Of a stretch of 64,000 bases of DNA, positions 34,034 through 43,589 are shown one piece after another. This DNA is from Clostridium bowmanii (GTDB lineage Bacteria; Bacillota; Clostridia; Clostridiales; Clostridiaceae). Every line of letters begins with the position of its first letter. The first letter of the stretch is position 1. Location: the NCBI RefSeq assembly GCF_018861315.1, contig NZ_JAHLDL010000024.1, positions 1 through 64,000 on the forward strand, read 5' to 3'. The position numbers and the translations under genes are program-made. The notes under the pieces were generated by a model. That model did not search any database. It saw nothing but the letters and a program-made list of their open reading frames with translations, and was not told the origin of the DNA.

Positions 34034-35386
34034 TTATTTCTCTCTAAATTCACTAAAATCAAAAGAGTAATTATCTTTCATAAATCTACAATACTCAGCA
34101 TAATTCTCATTCAGTTTCTTTATAACAATATCTACTTTTTGATCTCCCTTAATAGCATCATAAAATAACTGTCTTGTTATCTTTTCTTTATAATTTATGA
34201 AAGAAGTAGGATCAAATAACTCATTTCTAAAATTAGTATCATTATTATATTCTTTATAAATGTCATTCTCTTGAACTTTTTTATCCATGAAAATTGGAAG
34301 TGCCTTTTTACTTGCTAGTATTTGGTTATTTATTTCTCGATCTAAAAATAGTTCATAAACTTTTTTAATAGCAGCCTTATTCTTACCTTCATTTTTTATA
34401 TCACTATTTACTACGAGACAACTGTAATTCTCTGTATAATAATAATTTTGTGTATCTTTTAAATCTATCTTTGGTAAGTCTGATATACCCATTGAAAAAC
34501 TAAGTGGCATAACATTGTCAAAATAGTTCTTATCTTCAAAAGTGCTAATTATCATAGCAGCCTTTTGCGATGCAAAATCTCTTCTTAAATTGCCTTTGTT
34601 TTTATCAGCAAACTCTTTGTCGAGTAAACCTAATGAATACATCTTACTATAAATATTTAGGATATCCTTTGAGTAATCAAAATTATACTTTCCTGTCTTG
34701 TAATCCCAAAAGGTCGTATAAATACTACCTTTATTTACACTCATTTCACCAATGGCTATTTGAAGTTCTCCCATAGTAGTAGCAGGGAATTCAAAGGGGA
34801 CAACATTTGGGTATGCTTTTTTAATTTTTATACCATAGTCCAACAGCTCTTCAAATGTTTTAGGCTGTGATTCCGGATCGATTCCAGCCCCTTTTAACAT
34901 TTCCTTATTCCATATTAATTTTACATTATTACCTAATATTTTCACTCCCATTGGTTTTTTCTTATAATATAAAAAATTTTCCTTACCAATTTTGTCAATA
35001 TCAAGTCCAAACTGCTCCATATTCATTATTCTTTCATATTTATATAAATCAGAATATCCATACTCGAAAATATCAGGTTTATCAGATGTAGCTAAGGCCG
35101 TTTTTAATAAGTTATCATAACTTTTACCTTCTACTTTAAGATTTATAAATATATTATCCTTATTTTCATCATTATACCTATCTATCTGGTTTACTCTGGT
35201 TTCTACCTCTGTGGAGTCTTTTAACCATACACTGACTATAGTTTTACCTCTATTTTCATCATTTTCTACCATTTTTCTATTGTCTTCAACTAATTTAAAT
35301 TTATAAGCATATGCCATTCCTAAAAAAACTAATACAATTACTATATAAACTTTAAACTTCAAAGGAAATTTTTTCAAAATTATCAT
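34034..35386 (-). CDS. Membrane-anchored extracellular solute-binding-like protein
   Basis: 450 residues of the family 1 extracellular solute-binding fold: TIVSVWLKDSTEVETRVNQI, then VKLIWNKEMLKGAGIDPESQPKTFEELL and MGELQIAIGEMS. The N-terminus has one hydrophobic segment (about 11-29) but no lipobox cysteine, so it is anchored as a membrane protein or secreted rather than lipidated. No ABC permease or ATPase is nearby. Lying inside a polysaccharide locus, it may bind the polymer or a sugar for assembly or sensing rather than import; that is inference. Confidence 0.8.
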   Translation of the reverse strand: MIILKKFPLKFKVYIVIVLVFLGMAYAYKFKLVEDNRKMVENDENRGKTIVSVWLKDSTEVETRVNQIDRYNDENKDNIFINLKVEGKSYDNLLKTALATSDKPDIFEYGYSDLYKYERIMNMEQFGLDIDKIGKENFLYYKKKPMGVKILGNNVKLIWNKEMLKGAGIDPESQPKTFEELLDYGIKIKKAYPNVVPFEFPATTMGELQIAIGEMSVNKGSIYTTFWDYKTGKYNFDYSKDILNIYSKMYSLGLLDKEFADKNKGNLRRDFASQKAAMIISTFEDKNYFDNVMPLSFSMGISDLPKIDLKDTQNYYYTENYSCLVVNSDIKNEGKNKAAIKKVYELFLDREINNQILASKKALPIFMDKKVQENDIYKEYNNDTNFRNELFDPTSFINYKEKITRQLFYDAIKGDQKVDIVIKKLNENYAEYCRFMKDNYSFDFSEFREK

Positions 35387-35489
35387 CCTCTTTCTTATTT
35401 TAAAATATTGTTAACTATTGTTTCTTTTACAGTACTTTAAAAGATAGAATAAATTCCACATTTTTCCACTTTACTTTCAATTCTATAAA

Positions 35490-35561
35490 CATAGCTATGG
35501 AAAATTTTAACCGAGATGGTGCTTGCCAGTGCAAGTCCAACAACTCCAAATCTAGGTCTCG
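35490..35561. repeat. Compact, relatively GC-rich structured element, probable dispersed repeat
   Basis: Within an AT-rich gap, CGAGA (35512-35516) pairs with TCTCG (35557-35561) and encloses a hairpin CTTGC-CAGT-GCAAG (35522-35535). CATAGCTATG at 35490-35499 is a separate palindrome. Base composition differs clearly from the surroundings. From memory, not checked, the same sequence recurs between genes in other clostridial genomes and gives rise to spurious short ORFs. It may be a mobile repeat or a structured RNA. Confidence 0.5.
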
Positions 35562-35564
35562 TAA

Positions 35565-36689
35565 TTATTTAATCTTAGAATTATCTTGTAGTATATCTTT
35601 ATACAAATTGATTAAATTTATTTTTTCAGCTTCCCAAGATAGTGAATTTTCAACTACACATCTGTTATTTGTTCCTATCTGCCTTGTAGTTTCAATATTT
35701 TTTACTAACCCGCTAATCTTGTCTGCTATTTCTTTAGGTTTCTTTGGGTCCACAAATATAGCATTTTCCTCAAATGCTTCCACCCAATATGGAAAATCAG
35801 ACATCAATATTGGTAGTGCGCATGCCATGTATTCATATGCCTTTACTGGCGAACTTTTTATATGATTAAGAGTTGGATAAAGTGTGCAAAGTCCCAAATC
35901 CACACTTTTCATGTATGAATAAACTTCTTTAACTGGCTTAAACCCCAAAAATTTTGTATATTGCCAGCCTTCTAATCCTTCACATTCTTTTTTGAATTCA
36001 GGATCATCCCATTTACCTAAAATTAACAATTCTACTTCACCATTTAGGTAATTGACTGCTTGTATTATCTCCTTTATACCTCTTATTTCAGTAAGTCCTC
36101 CGGCATAAAGCATAGTAAATTTTTCGCGTTTTACTTCTAATCGCTTGCTTTCATCGATTATAGCTATAGACGGTAAATTTCTTAATAGCGTAGTCCGCTT
36201 GTTCATGTAAAATTTTCCAACTATATCATTGGTAACTGTTACCACACCATCGAAATATCTACAAGCCCACTTTTCAAAAGCATTAAACAATTTAGAAATT
36301 ATTTTTCTAAAAAAAAGACTACCAAGCCAATCTTTATTCATAATTTGTGCTGGTACATCTTCATGAACATCATATATTACTTTTTTCCCTGATAATTTTA
36401 ATTTGAGTCCTAAAATAATCAATTCTGGATCATGAAAATGATATATCTGCGCATTTATTTCTTTTGCTTTTTTTAATGCAATTCTTTTTTTAAATATAAA
36501 TCTATATAACCGACCACTCTTTTGAGGAAGTGGAATAACATGCACACCATCTATCTCTTCTTCATTATCATGAGGTGCTATTAAATATACCTCATACCCT
36601 TCTCTGGCAAGTGTTTTACATTCTTTGTGAAAAATTCTAACATCAGCTGATGGATGAACTGTAGTAATATGACATACTTTTATAGACAT
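35565..36689 (-). CDS. GT4-family glycosyltransferase
   Basis: 374 residues. The ATG at 36704 directly precedes GAGGATTTAATT, so ATGGAGG is part of the ribosome binding site and the ATG at 36689 (MSIKVCHITTVH) is taken as start. The donor half shows FTMLYAGGLTEIRGIKEIIQ and SSPVKAYEYMACALPILMSD; PVKAYEYMACALPI is the E-x7-E-type region. It starts a transcription unit behind the promoter at 36872-36900 and may be the first gene of the glycosyltransferase/polymerase block. Confidence 0.9.
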   Translation of the reverse strand: MSIKVCHITTVHPSADVRIFHKECKTLAREGYEVYLIAPHDNEEEIDGVHVIPLPQKSGRLYRFIFKKRIALKKAKEINAQIYHFHDPELIILGLKLKLSGKKVIYDVHEDVPAQIMNKDWLGSLFFRKIISKLFNAFEKWACRYFDGVVTVTNDIVGKFYMNKRTTLLRNLPSIAIIDESKRLEVKREKFTMLYAGGLTEIRGIKEIIQAVNYLNGEVELLILGKWDDPEFKKECEGLEGWQYTKFLGFKPVKEVYSYMKSVDLGLCTLYPTLNHIKSSPVKAYEYMACALPILMSDFPYWVEAFEENAIFVDPKKPKEIADKISGLVKNIETTRQIGTNNRCVVENSLSWEAEKINLINLYKDILQDNSKIK

Positions 36690-36723
36690 AATTAAATCCT
36701 CCATAATACTTAAATAAAAAAAT

Positions 36724-36754
36724 ATACTATTTACTCAAAAGAATATAATAGTAT
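36724..36754 (-). promoter_or_regulatory. Attenuator-like hairpin in the leader of the 35565-36689 gene
   Basis: ATACTAT / ATAGTAT (36724-36730, 36748-36754) is followed on the minus strand by ATTTTTTT, inside a leader of roughly 180 bases between the promoter at 36872 and the start codon. The stem is short and AT-only, so it may be weak. Confidence 0.3.
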
Positions 36755-36871
36755 CTTTAATATTCTTAATTAATTTGTTTCTCTTCAATATATTTTATAC
36801 TCAATGTTATTTTTTTCTCTTTATTAATAGTAAAAATTTGCTTAATTAATAGTCGAAATAAAGCAACTCTT

Positions 36872-36900
36872 ATTATATAATACATATTTAACATATGCAA
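36872..36900 (-). promoter_or_regulatory. Strong sigma-A-type promoter inside the polysaccharide locus
   Basis: On the minus strand TTGCAT, a 17-base spacer and TATAAT. It lies about 180 bases before the GT4 gene at 36689 and after the hairpin at 36952-36995. Confidence 0.6.
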
Positions 36901-36951
36901 CTTATATGTATCGCAACTATTGTTAAAAAGTTGAAATTTAATACGTAGAAA

Positions 36952-36995
36952 TACCCCGTAGTGTAGCCTTTTTATTTTGTCTACACTATAGGGTA
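36952..36995 (-). terminator. Hairpin after the acyltransferase gene
   Basis: TACCCCGTAGTGTAG / CTACACTATAGGGTA (36952-36966, 36981-36995), a 15-base stem with wobble or mismatch in the middle and a 14-nt loop. The T-run after it is weak. It separates two parts of the locus. Confidence 0.55.
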
Positions 36996-37050
36996 CATTT
37001 TAAAGATGCTAACATCTAAATTAAAGTAGCCTACTATAACATACTTTCTT

Positions 37051-37791
37051 TTATTGATTTTTAAGCAGTTGTTCCTCTGGTACATCTCGAAGCACTTTAG
37101 CCGGATTTCCAACTACAATTTTTCCTGCTTGCACGTCTTTTGTAACTACACTACCTGCTGCTACGAAACCATCTTCGTGTATAGTTTTTCCTGGTAGAAT
37201 AACTGCTCCGGCCCCAATTCTACCACCTTTTTTTATAGTTACCCCTTTAAATTTTCCAAACCTTTCCTTAGAACGGGCAGCATAATTATCATTAGAAGTT
37301 GTAACACAAGGCGCAATAAATACATAATCGCCAACTTCTGAATAAGCTGTTAAATACACATTAGTTTGTATCTTGCAATTAGAACCAACCTTGCAATAAT
37401 TTTCAATAGTTGCTGCCCGACCAATAATTGTTTTAGAGCCTACGGTTACATTTTCTCTTATTACTGCAGTGTCCGCAATAAGTGTTTTTTGTCCAATGAC
37501 GCATCCACAATATATTATCACCCCGGCACCTATAAGACAGCCCTCACTTATTTTAGCTGGAAGCAATTTTTCCTCATCTTTAAAAATACTGTTGACGGAC
37601 CTCATAGGTTGTTTACCTATTACCGTATTATCATCTATTCTAACATTATCTCCAATAATAGTCCCTATGTGTATAACTACATTGCTGCCTATAATGCAAT
37701 TAGCACCTATTGATACTTCATCCTCTATTACTACGAAATGTCCCATTGTTACATCGTTGCCCAATTTGCTTTTTTCTGAAATATAATTCAT
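37051..37791 (-). CDS. Left-handed beta-helix acetyltransferase (WbpD/WlbB-like)
   Basis: 246 residues built of hexapeptide repeats (for example IGANCIIGSNVVIHIGTIIG and VKIGGRIGAGAVILPG-type units) along nearly the whole length. It has the NYAARSKERFGKF loop and the KDVQAGKIVVGNPAKVLRD end typical of sugar N-acetyltransferases. With the oxidoreductase and dehydrogenase upstream it would acetylate a 3-amino group on a UDP-sugar acid. The aminotransferase that should supply its substrate is not in the window. Confidence 0.85.
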   Translation of the reverse strand: MNYISEKSKLGNDVTMGHFVVIEDEVSIGANCIIGSNVVIHIGTIIGDNVRIDDNTVIGKQPMRSVNSIFKDEEKLLPAKISEGCLIGAGVIIYCGCVIGQKTLIADTAVIRENVTVGSKTIIGRAATIENYCKVGSNCKIQTNVYLTAYSEVGDYVFIAPCVTTSNDNYAARSKERFGKFKGVTIKKGGRIGAGAVILPGKTIHEDGFVAAGSVVTKDVQAGKIVVGNPAKVLRDVPEEQLLKNQ

Positions 37792-37824
37792 GAAAATAAC
37801 CTCATTTCATATAATATAGATAAA

Positions 37825-38913
37825 CTATTTTTTCATTTGCATAGTTGAAAAATCTCCCATTGGGAATTTAACTGGAAGCCCTGTAAGTCTTGATTTATAA
37901 GCTGCAAGTATAATAGACATCCCTTTTTTACCTTCTTCTCCATTTATAAGCGGTTGTCTATCCATATTTATAGCATCTATCATGTCTTTATATAGTGGTG
38001 TATGACCGAAACCATATACTGAATCTGGATCTCCCTTTTGCTGACTTAATATTTCCTGCTCAGTATCCACATTATCTGCAAACTTCCAAGTTTCTATTGA
38101 GTTGACTGCAAGTCCTCCTATACAAACTGTACCTGTTTCACCAAAGATACTTAATGTCTCTTCTAAATTTTTAGGATATACACAAGCGGAACCTTCAACT
38201 ATACCTATAGCTCCATTTTTAAATCTTATCATTATAGCTCCAAAATCCTCAGCTTCTATATCTCGAAGAAAAGTATCACACTGAGCATAAACAGTGTCTA
38301 TTTCTCCACCCATCATCCATTGTAACAAATCAATATTGTGAATGCATTGATTCATTAGTGTACCACCATCTAATTGCCATGTGCCTCTCCAAGGAGCTTG
38401 CTGATAGTATCCCATATTTCTATTCCAAAGAATTCTAGCTGTACCGTTAACCAATTTTCCAAATCTATTTGCGTCGACTGCAGCTCTTAATTTTTGTATT
38501 GGTTCATTAAATCTGTTTTGGTGACTAACACAAAGCTTTACATTATTTTTTCTTGCACACTCAATCATTCTATCTGCATCTTGAGTAGATAGTGCCATTG
38601 GTTTTTCTACAAGTACATGTTTACCCTTATTCATGCAATATATAGCTATTTCTGGATGGTATCCACTTTCAGTAGATATAGATACCATATCTATATCAGC
38701 ATTCTCAAGCATTTCTTTATAATCCGTATAAACTTTTATATCTGAATTTTCCCCTAGTGTTTTTATGTACTCAGCTTTTTTAGCAATAGCATTAGCTTCT
38801 ACAACATCACAAACTGCAACTAGCTGAATTTCAGATTTATTTTGAGTTATAGCCTCTACATGTTTGTAAGATATTCTTCCACATCCTATTATTGCTACTC
38901 TTAATTTTTTCAT
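37825..38913 (-). CDS. Gfo/Idh/MocA-family oxidoreductase (WbpB/WlbA-like)
   Basis: 362 residues. The Rossmann start LRVAIIGCGRISYKHVEAI binds NAD(P); HVLVEKPMALS carries the family EKP lysine, and the substrate domain has DGGTLMNQCIHNIDLLQWMMGGE. WbpB/WlbA enzymes oxidise the 3-hydroxyl of UDP-GlcNAcA. The WbpA-like dehydrogenase lies immediately upstream and the acetyltransferase downstream. Confidence 0.88.
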   Translation of the reverse strand: MKKLRVAIIGCGRISYKHVEAITQNKSEIQLVAVCDVVEANAIAKKAEYIKTLGENSDIKVYTDYKEMLENADIDMVSISTESGYHPEIAIYCMNKGKHVLVEKPMALSTQDADRMIECARKNNVKLCVSHQNRFNEPIQKLRAAVDANRFGKLVNGTARILWNRNMGYYQQAPWRGTWQLDGGTLMNQCIHNIDLLQWMMGGEIDTVYAQCDTFLRDIEAEDFGAIMIRFKNGAIGIVEGSACVYPKNLEETLSIFGETGTVCIGGLAVNSIETWKFADNVDTEQEILSQQKGDPDSVYGFGHTPLYKDMIDAINMDRQPLINGEEGKKGMSIILAAYKSRLTGLPVKFPMGDFSTMQMKK

Positions 38914-38946
38914 TTAAATTCCTCCTTGATGATTTCCCTATAATTT

Positions 38947-38989
38947 TGGCATGCAATATTATAAAATAGTTTACAATGTTTGCATGCCA
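38947..38989 (-). terminator. Hairpin after the nucleotide sugar dehydrogenase gene
   Basis: TGGCATGCAA / TTGCATGCCA (38947-38956, 38980-38989) with a 23-nt loop, between the dehydrogenase and oxidoreductase genes. AAATTATAGGG follows on the minus strand, so it is a weak terminator or processing site. Confidence 0.45.
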
Positions 38990-39009
38990 TAATTTTATTT
39001 CAATTACTC

Positions 39010-40326
39010 TTAAAGTTTATTAATTTTTTCTCTATTGTTTACAACATGCTTTGTAGCATTTCTAGTATCATATAATAAACTAGCTTCAGCTACTATTTTT
39101 TCATAATCATAAGAGCTATGATCAGTTGTTATTATTACTATATCTGCATTTGCTATTTCATTTTCCCAATTTGCTGTTACATATTCTTTGCCCTTATGAG
39201 TAAATTTAGGAATAAATGGATCATCTACTATAATATCAGCACCATTCTTTTCTAATTGCTCAATAACCTTTAGTGTTGGTGATTCTCTCATATCGTCTAT
39301 ATCTTTCTTATATGCCGCACCCATAAGGAGTACTTTTGCTCCGTTTAGTGCTTTTTTCTGACCATTTAAAAGTTTCATAACATTTTCAAGCACGAATTCA
39401 GGCATATAATCGTTAATTATACCTGATGCTTCTATTAATTTTGTATGATAATCAAACTCTTTTGCTTTCCATTCTAGGTAGAACGGGTCAAGTGGTATGC
39501 AATGTCCTCCAAGTCCTGGACCTGGGTAGAATGGCATAAACCCATAAGGCTTAGTTTTAGCTGCATCTATTACTTCCCAAATATCAATGTTCATTCTTTT
39601 ACATAAAATAGCCATTTCATTTGCTAATGCTATATTTACATTTCTAAAAGTATTTTCAAGAATCTTTTCCATTTCTGCTACTGCTGGAGAAGACACTTCC
39701 ATTATATCTCCCTCTAGTACACTTCTATATAACATTCCTGCTACCTCAGTACAGTCTTTTGTACATCCTCCAACTACCTTTGGAGTATTTTTTGTGTTAA
39801 ATTGTTTATTCCCTGGATCAATTCTCTCTGGAGAGAAAGCTAAGAAAAAGTCTACACCACATTTTAAACCTGATTCTTCAAGTATTGGTTTTAATACTTC
39901 TTCAGTAGTTCCTGGGTACGTGGTGCTTTCGAGTACTACCAGCATTCCTCTATGTAAATACTTAGCTACACTTCTAGTTGAATCTACTACGTAAGATAAA
40001 TCTGGTTGCTTATATAAATCTAGTGGTGTAGGAACTGCGATACACACTGTATCAACATCCTTAACAAAACTAAAATCTGTAGTAGCTTTAAGTTTTCCTG
40101 CTTTTACTAATTTAGCTAAATCTGTATCTACAATATCCCCAATATAATTAATTCCTTCATTTATCATTTTAACCTTTTGATCTTGAACATCAAACCCTAT
40201 TACTTCATACCCTACTTTAGCCTTCTCTACAGCTAGCGGTAATCCCACATAGCCCAGGCCAACTACACCAAGTTTAGCTGTTTTATTTTTTAATTTTAAT
40301 AATAACTCATCTTTTAATTGAAACAT
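39010..40326 (-). CDS. Nucleotide sugar 6-dehydrogenase (WbpA-like)
   Basis: 438 residues. The NAD-binding start is KLGVVGLGYVGLPLAVEKA. The catalytic cysteine lies in GPGLGGHCIPLDPFYLEWK, and SPERIDPGNKQFNTKNTPKV and KVLLMGAAYKKDIDDMRESP are typical. This subfamily oxidises UDP-GlcNAc or UDP-ManNAc to the uronic acid. It heads a trio with the WbpB-like and WbpD-like genes. Confidence 0.93.
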   Translation of the reverse strand: MFQLKDELLLKLKNKTAKLGVVGLGYVGLPLAVEKAKVGYEVIGFDVQDQKVKMINEGINYIGDIVDTDLAKLVKAGKLKATTDFSFVKDVDTVCIAVPTPLDLYKQPDLSYVVDSTRSVAKYLHRGMLVVLESTTYPGTTEEVLKPILEESGLKCGVDFFLAFSPERIDPGNKQFNTKNTPKVVGGCTKDCTEVAGMLYRSVLEGDIMEVSSPAVAEMEKILENTFRNVNIALANEMAILCKRMNIDIWEVIDAAKTKPYGFMPFYPGPGLGGHCIPLDPFYLEWKAKEFDYHTKLIEASGIINDYMPEFVLENVMKLLNGQKKALNGAKVLLMGAAYKKDIDDMRESPTLKVIEQLEKNGADIIVDDPFIPKFTHKGKEYVTANWENEIANADIVIITTDHSSYDYEKIVAEASLLYDTRNATKHVVNNREKINKL

Positions 40327-40473
40327 TTTGTTACCTCCTATAACCTTAAAGGTCTAATTTAATACTTTAATTTATATTTTTTTGCGATGTTAGATTTTTT
40401 TATAATTGTCCTAGTGTAAAATAATTTTCATAAGGCAAGTTAAATAAAATACTATCACAAAGTGTTAATTTTT

Positions 40474-42315
40474 TTAGTCCAGCTTTCTTTTATAAGTTGG
40501 AACTTTTTCTTCCATTAAAGCAAATACAGCCTCTTTTTCTCTTCCTACTACAGTTTTAAAATCCTCAATAGATTTTTCAATAAAATCTATATCATTTCCA
40601 ATAGGCTTTTCAACATAAATTTTATTATGAGAAGTGGATGTTAATGCTACCTCATCCATCAGAAGTTCTTCATATAGTTTTTCTCCAGGCCTTAGTCCAA
40701 CAAATTGAATTTTTATATCTACATCTGGTTCAAGCCCTGAAAGAGTTATTAAATCTCTAGCTAAGTCAACTATTTTTACAGGTTCTCCCATATCTAAAAC
40801 AAATATTTCTCCACCTTTTGCCATACCTCCAGCCTGAATAACTAATTGTGCAGCTTCAGGTATTGTCATAAAGAATCTATTTATTTCAGGGTGCATTACT
40901 GTTACTGGGCCTCCATGAGCTATTTGTTTTTTAAATAATGGTATTACGGAACCATTGCTTCCTAAAACATTACCAAATCTTACAGCTACATACTGCGTAT
41001 CGCTAATTGTATCAAAAGCTTGAATTATGAGTTCACAAAATCTCTTGGTAGCGCCCATTATGTTTGTAGGATTTACTGCCTTATCTGTACTAATTTGAAC
41101 AAATCTTTTTACACCAGTCTCATGACTACATTTTACAACGTTATAAGTTCCTATTACATTATTCTTAATAGCTTCTGCTGGGTTATTCTCCATAAGTGGC
41201 ACATGTTTATGAGCCGCTGCATGAAATACTACATCTGGCTTATAGGTTTCAAAAATTTCTTTTAATCTATCAATATCTCTAACAGATGCAATGATAAACT
41301 CTTTATTTAACATAGGAAACTCATAGTTAAGCTCCATTTGTAAGTCGTATGCATTGTTTTCGTAAATATCTAAAACTATTAATTTCTTAGGATTAAACTT
41401 AGCGATTTGCCTACATAACTCAGACCCTATAGAACCGCCACCACCTGTAACTAATATTGTTTTTTCTTTAATATATTTGTCAATATCTTCGGTACTTAAT
41501 TTAACTGGTTCCCTTCCTAAAAGGTCCTCAATATTTACATCACGAAGCTCACTAATGTTTACTTTCTCGTCTACAATTTCATAAATGCCAGGAATTGTTT
41601 TTAACTTGCATTTAGTCCTTTTGCAGATGTTTAGTATTTCAGTTTTAGTTTTAAAATCTGCTGAAGGCATGGTAATAATTATTTCCTCAACGGACTCTGC
41701 CTTACAAATTGAAATTATCTTATCTCTACCACCTAATACTTTAATACCGTTAATTATTTTATCATTTTTAGATTTATCATCATCAATTAATCCAACAACA
41801 TAATATTTTAATTCACTATGCTTACTAATCTCTTTTACTAGCATTACGCCTGCATCTCCGGCGCCTACAATAAGGATGTTTATGTTATTATCACACTGTT
41901 TATTTTCGCCTTTTTTTTGCTCTGATATTCTATATATAATTCTAATTCCACCTAGGGTAATTACACATAGAAGCCAAAATATAATATGTACAGTAAAAGG
42001 AAATCTATAATAGTGACTTTTAAATAAAATATGACTAACTAAATAGCTATAAATTACGAACACTATATTGGCAAGGGTTATTGAATATACTATAGAAAAC
42101 AATTCTGCTATGGATGCGTATTTCCATATACTTCGATACAATCCAAATATTTTATTAAATCCTATTATTAGAATCAACACTGGAATAATTGAAAGTTTAA
42201 AAAATTCAAGGTCTTTTATAGGGATATTAAAATCAAATTTCAAAAGTAAAGTTATATATAACGAAGCCAAAATGCAAATAATATCCACCGCAAAGACCCT
42301 TTTATCCGTTTTCAT
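40474..42315 (-). CDS. CapD/EpsC-type membrane-bound UDP-sugar dehydratase/epimerase
   Basis: 613 residues from the ATG at 42315, which has AAAGGA ten bases upstream; the GTG at 42324 is the alternative. Four N-terminal membrane helices are followed by a first Rossmann domain (NINILIVGAGDAGVMLVKEI) and a catalytic SDR domain (TILVTGGGGSIGSELCRQI, FHAAAHKHVPLMENN, FVQISTDKAVNPTNIMGATK). Proteins of this type are UDP-GlcNAc 4,6-dehydratases or 5-epimerases that make precursors such as UDP-QuiNAc or FucNAc. It is second in the locus after the control genes and galU. Confidence 0.93.
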   Translation of the reverse strand: MKTDKRVFAVDIICILASLYITLLLKFDFNIPIKDLEFFKLSIIPVLILIIGFNKIFGLYRSIWKYASIAELFSIVYSITLANIVFVIYSYLVSHILFKSHYYRFPFTVHIIFWLLCVITLGGIRIIYRISEQKKGENKQCDNNINILIVGAGDAGVMLVKEISKHSELKYYVVGLIDDDKSKNDKIINGIKVLGGRDKIISICKAESVEEIIITMPSADFKTKTEILNICKRTKCKLKTIPGIYEIVDEKVNISELRDVNIEDLLGREPVKLSTEDIDKYIKEKTILVTGGGGSIGSELCRQIAKFNPKKLIVLDIYENNAYDLQMELNYEFPMLNKEFIIASVRDIDRLKEIFETYKPDVVFHAAAHKHVPLMENNPAEAIKNNVIGTYNVVKCSHETGVKRFVQISTDKAVNPTNIMGATKRFCELIIQAFDTISDTQYVAVRFGNVLGSNGSVIPLFKKQIAHGGPVTVMHPEINRFFMTIPEAAQLVIQAGGMAKGGEIFVLDMGEPVKIVDLARDLITLSGLEPDVDIKIQFVGLRPGEKLYEELLMDEVALTSTSHNKIYVEKPIGNDIDFIEKSIEDFKTVVGREKEAVFALMEEKVPTYKRKLD

Positions 42316-42635
42316 GAAGTTCACATCCTTTATTTAGTTTTAAATCCTTTGCTACTCCCCTTAATCATTCTACCTCATTTCAAAAATTATTCAACATATT
42401 TCTTCTCTTTTATTGTTCAGTATCTTTGCATATATTATTATATCCTAAAACCTTGTTTTTGTATAATTTAATGGAGTTTATTAATTATTTATTTATAATT
42501 CCGCAAAATGTAGATGTTTAATGTAGTAAAATTTAAAAATAAAGAAGACATAGCAATTAGTAATTACTATGTCTTCTCTATTTTTATTAATTACAAATTT
42601 ATTATATTAAAAAAATCTCCTATTTCATTAGGCTA
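42316..42635. other. Gap between galU and capD-like gene
   Basis: Contains the galU terminator (42543-42577) and, on the minus strand, GGATATAATAATA, a possible -10 of the capD-like unit without a good -35. Nothing else recognised. Confidence 0.4.
42543..42577 (-). terminator. Terminator of galU
   Basis: AGAAGACATAG / CTATGTCTTCT (42543-42553, 42567-42577) with inner AATTA/TAATT pairing. TTTATTTTTAAATTTT follows on the minus strand. Confidence 0.75.
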
Positions 42636-43544
42636 TTATTTATTATCATTACATTCACTGTAAATTTCTTTAAACATATCGTTGTCCTTGATAGTTAAAA
42701 GATAATTCATAAAAGTTTTTTTAAGATCATCCCTTTTAAGTGCATATTCAACAGTAGCTTCCAAAAATCCTTCTTTATCGCCTACATCATATCTTCTACC
42801 CTGAAACTTATAAGCATACATATCTTCCTCTTCTATTAAAGTCTTTAATGCATCTGTGAGTTGTATTTCTCCACCCTTTCCAGGCTTTGTATTTTCTAAA
42901 ATATCAAATATTCTAGGTGTTATAATATATCTTCCAAGTATCGCTATGTTTGATGGTGCTTCGCACGCGTTAGGTTTTTCAATAACATCTTTGACCTTGT
43001 AAACCCTATTATCTATTGAGTCTCCGTCTACTATACCATATTTATATACTTCGCTCCCAGGCACTTCTTGAACTCCTAAAACCGAAGTCCCATATTCACT
43101 ATAGCAATCTATAAGTTGTTTTAGGCAAGGAACATCGCTATCTACTACATCATCACCGAGCATTACAGCAAAAGGTTCATTTCCTACAAAGGTTTTTGCA
43201 CAACTAATGGCATGGCCTAGCCCCTTAGGTTCCTTTTGGCGTATATAATAAATATTAGCCAAGTTGGATATATCCTGGACCATTTTTAAGACATCTTCTT
43301 TACCATTTTGTTGCAATTGATATTCAAGTTCAATGGATTTGTCAAAATGATCTTCAATTGCTCTTTTATTTCTTCCTGTTATAATTAATATTTCCTCAAT
43401 TCCAGAGGCAACTGCTTCCTCAATAATATACTGTATTGTTGGCTTATCAACAATTGGTAACATTTCTTTAGGTTGCGCCTTTGTAGCTGGTAAAAACCTT
43501 GTGCCAAGTCCTGCTGCAGGTATAATAGCTTTTTTAACTCTCAT
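42636..43544 (-). CDS. galU: UTP-glucose-1-phosphate uridylyltransferase
   Basis: 302 residues. The N-terminal nucleotide-binding motif [19 protein letters not shown] is followed by [28 protein letters not shown] carries the metal-binding Asp. The protein makes UDP-glucose from UTP and glucose-1-phosphate, matching the phosphoglucomutase gene at 46956-48689. It ends at a strong terminator and closes the first transcription unit of the locus. Confidence 0.95.
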   Translation of the reverse strand: MRVKKAIIPAAGLGTRFLPATKAQPKEMLPIVDKPTIQYIIEEAVASGIEEILIITGRNKRAIEDHFDKSIELEYQLQQNGKEDVLKMVQDISNLANIYYIRQKEPKGLGHAISCAKTFVGNEPFAVMLGDDVVDSDVPCLKQLIDCYSEYGTSVLGVQEVPGSEVYKYGIVDGDSIDNRVYKVKDVIEKPNACEAPSNIAILGRYIITPRIFDILENTKPGKGGEIQLTDALKTLIEEEDMYAYKFQGRRYDVGDKEGFLEATVEYALKRDDLKKTFMNYLLTIKDNDMFKEIYSECNDNK

Positions 43545-43589
43545 AGTTCTTCTCCCCTCAAATAAAATACTTATAGATTACACCCTTTA

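Noticed and set aside
35497-35865. Plus-strand ORF of 122 codons
   Set aside because: It has no ribosome binding site, overlaps the glycosyltransferase gene on the other strand, and begins in the structured repeat element, so it is taken as a spurious frame.
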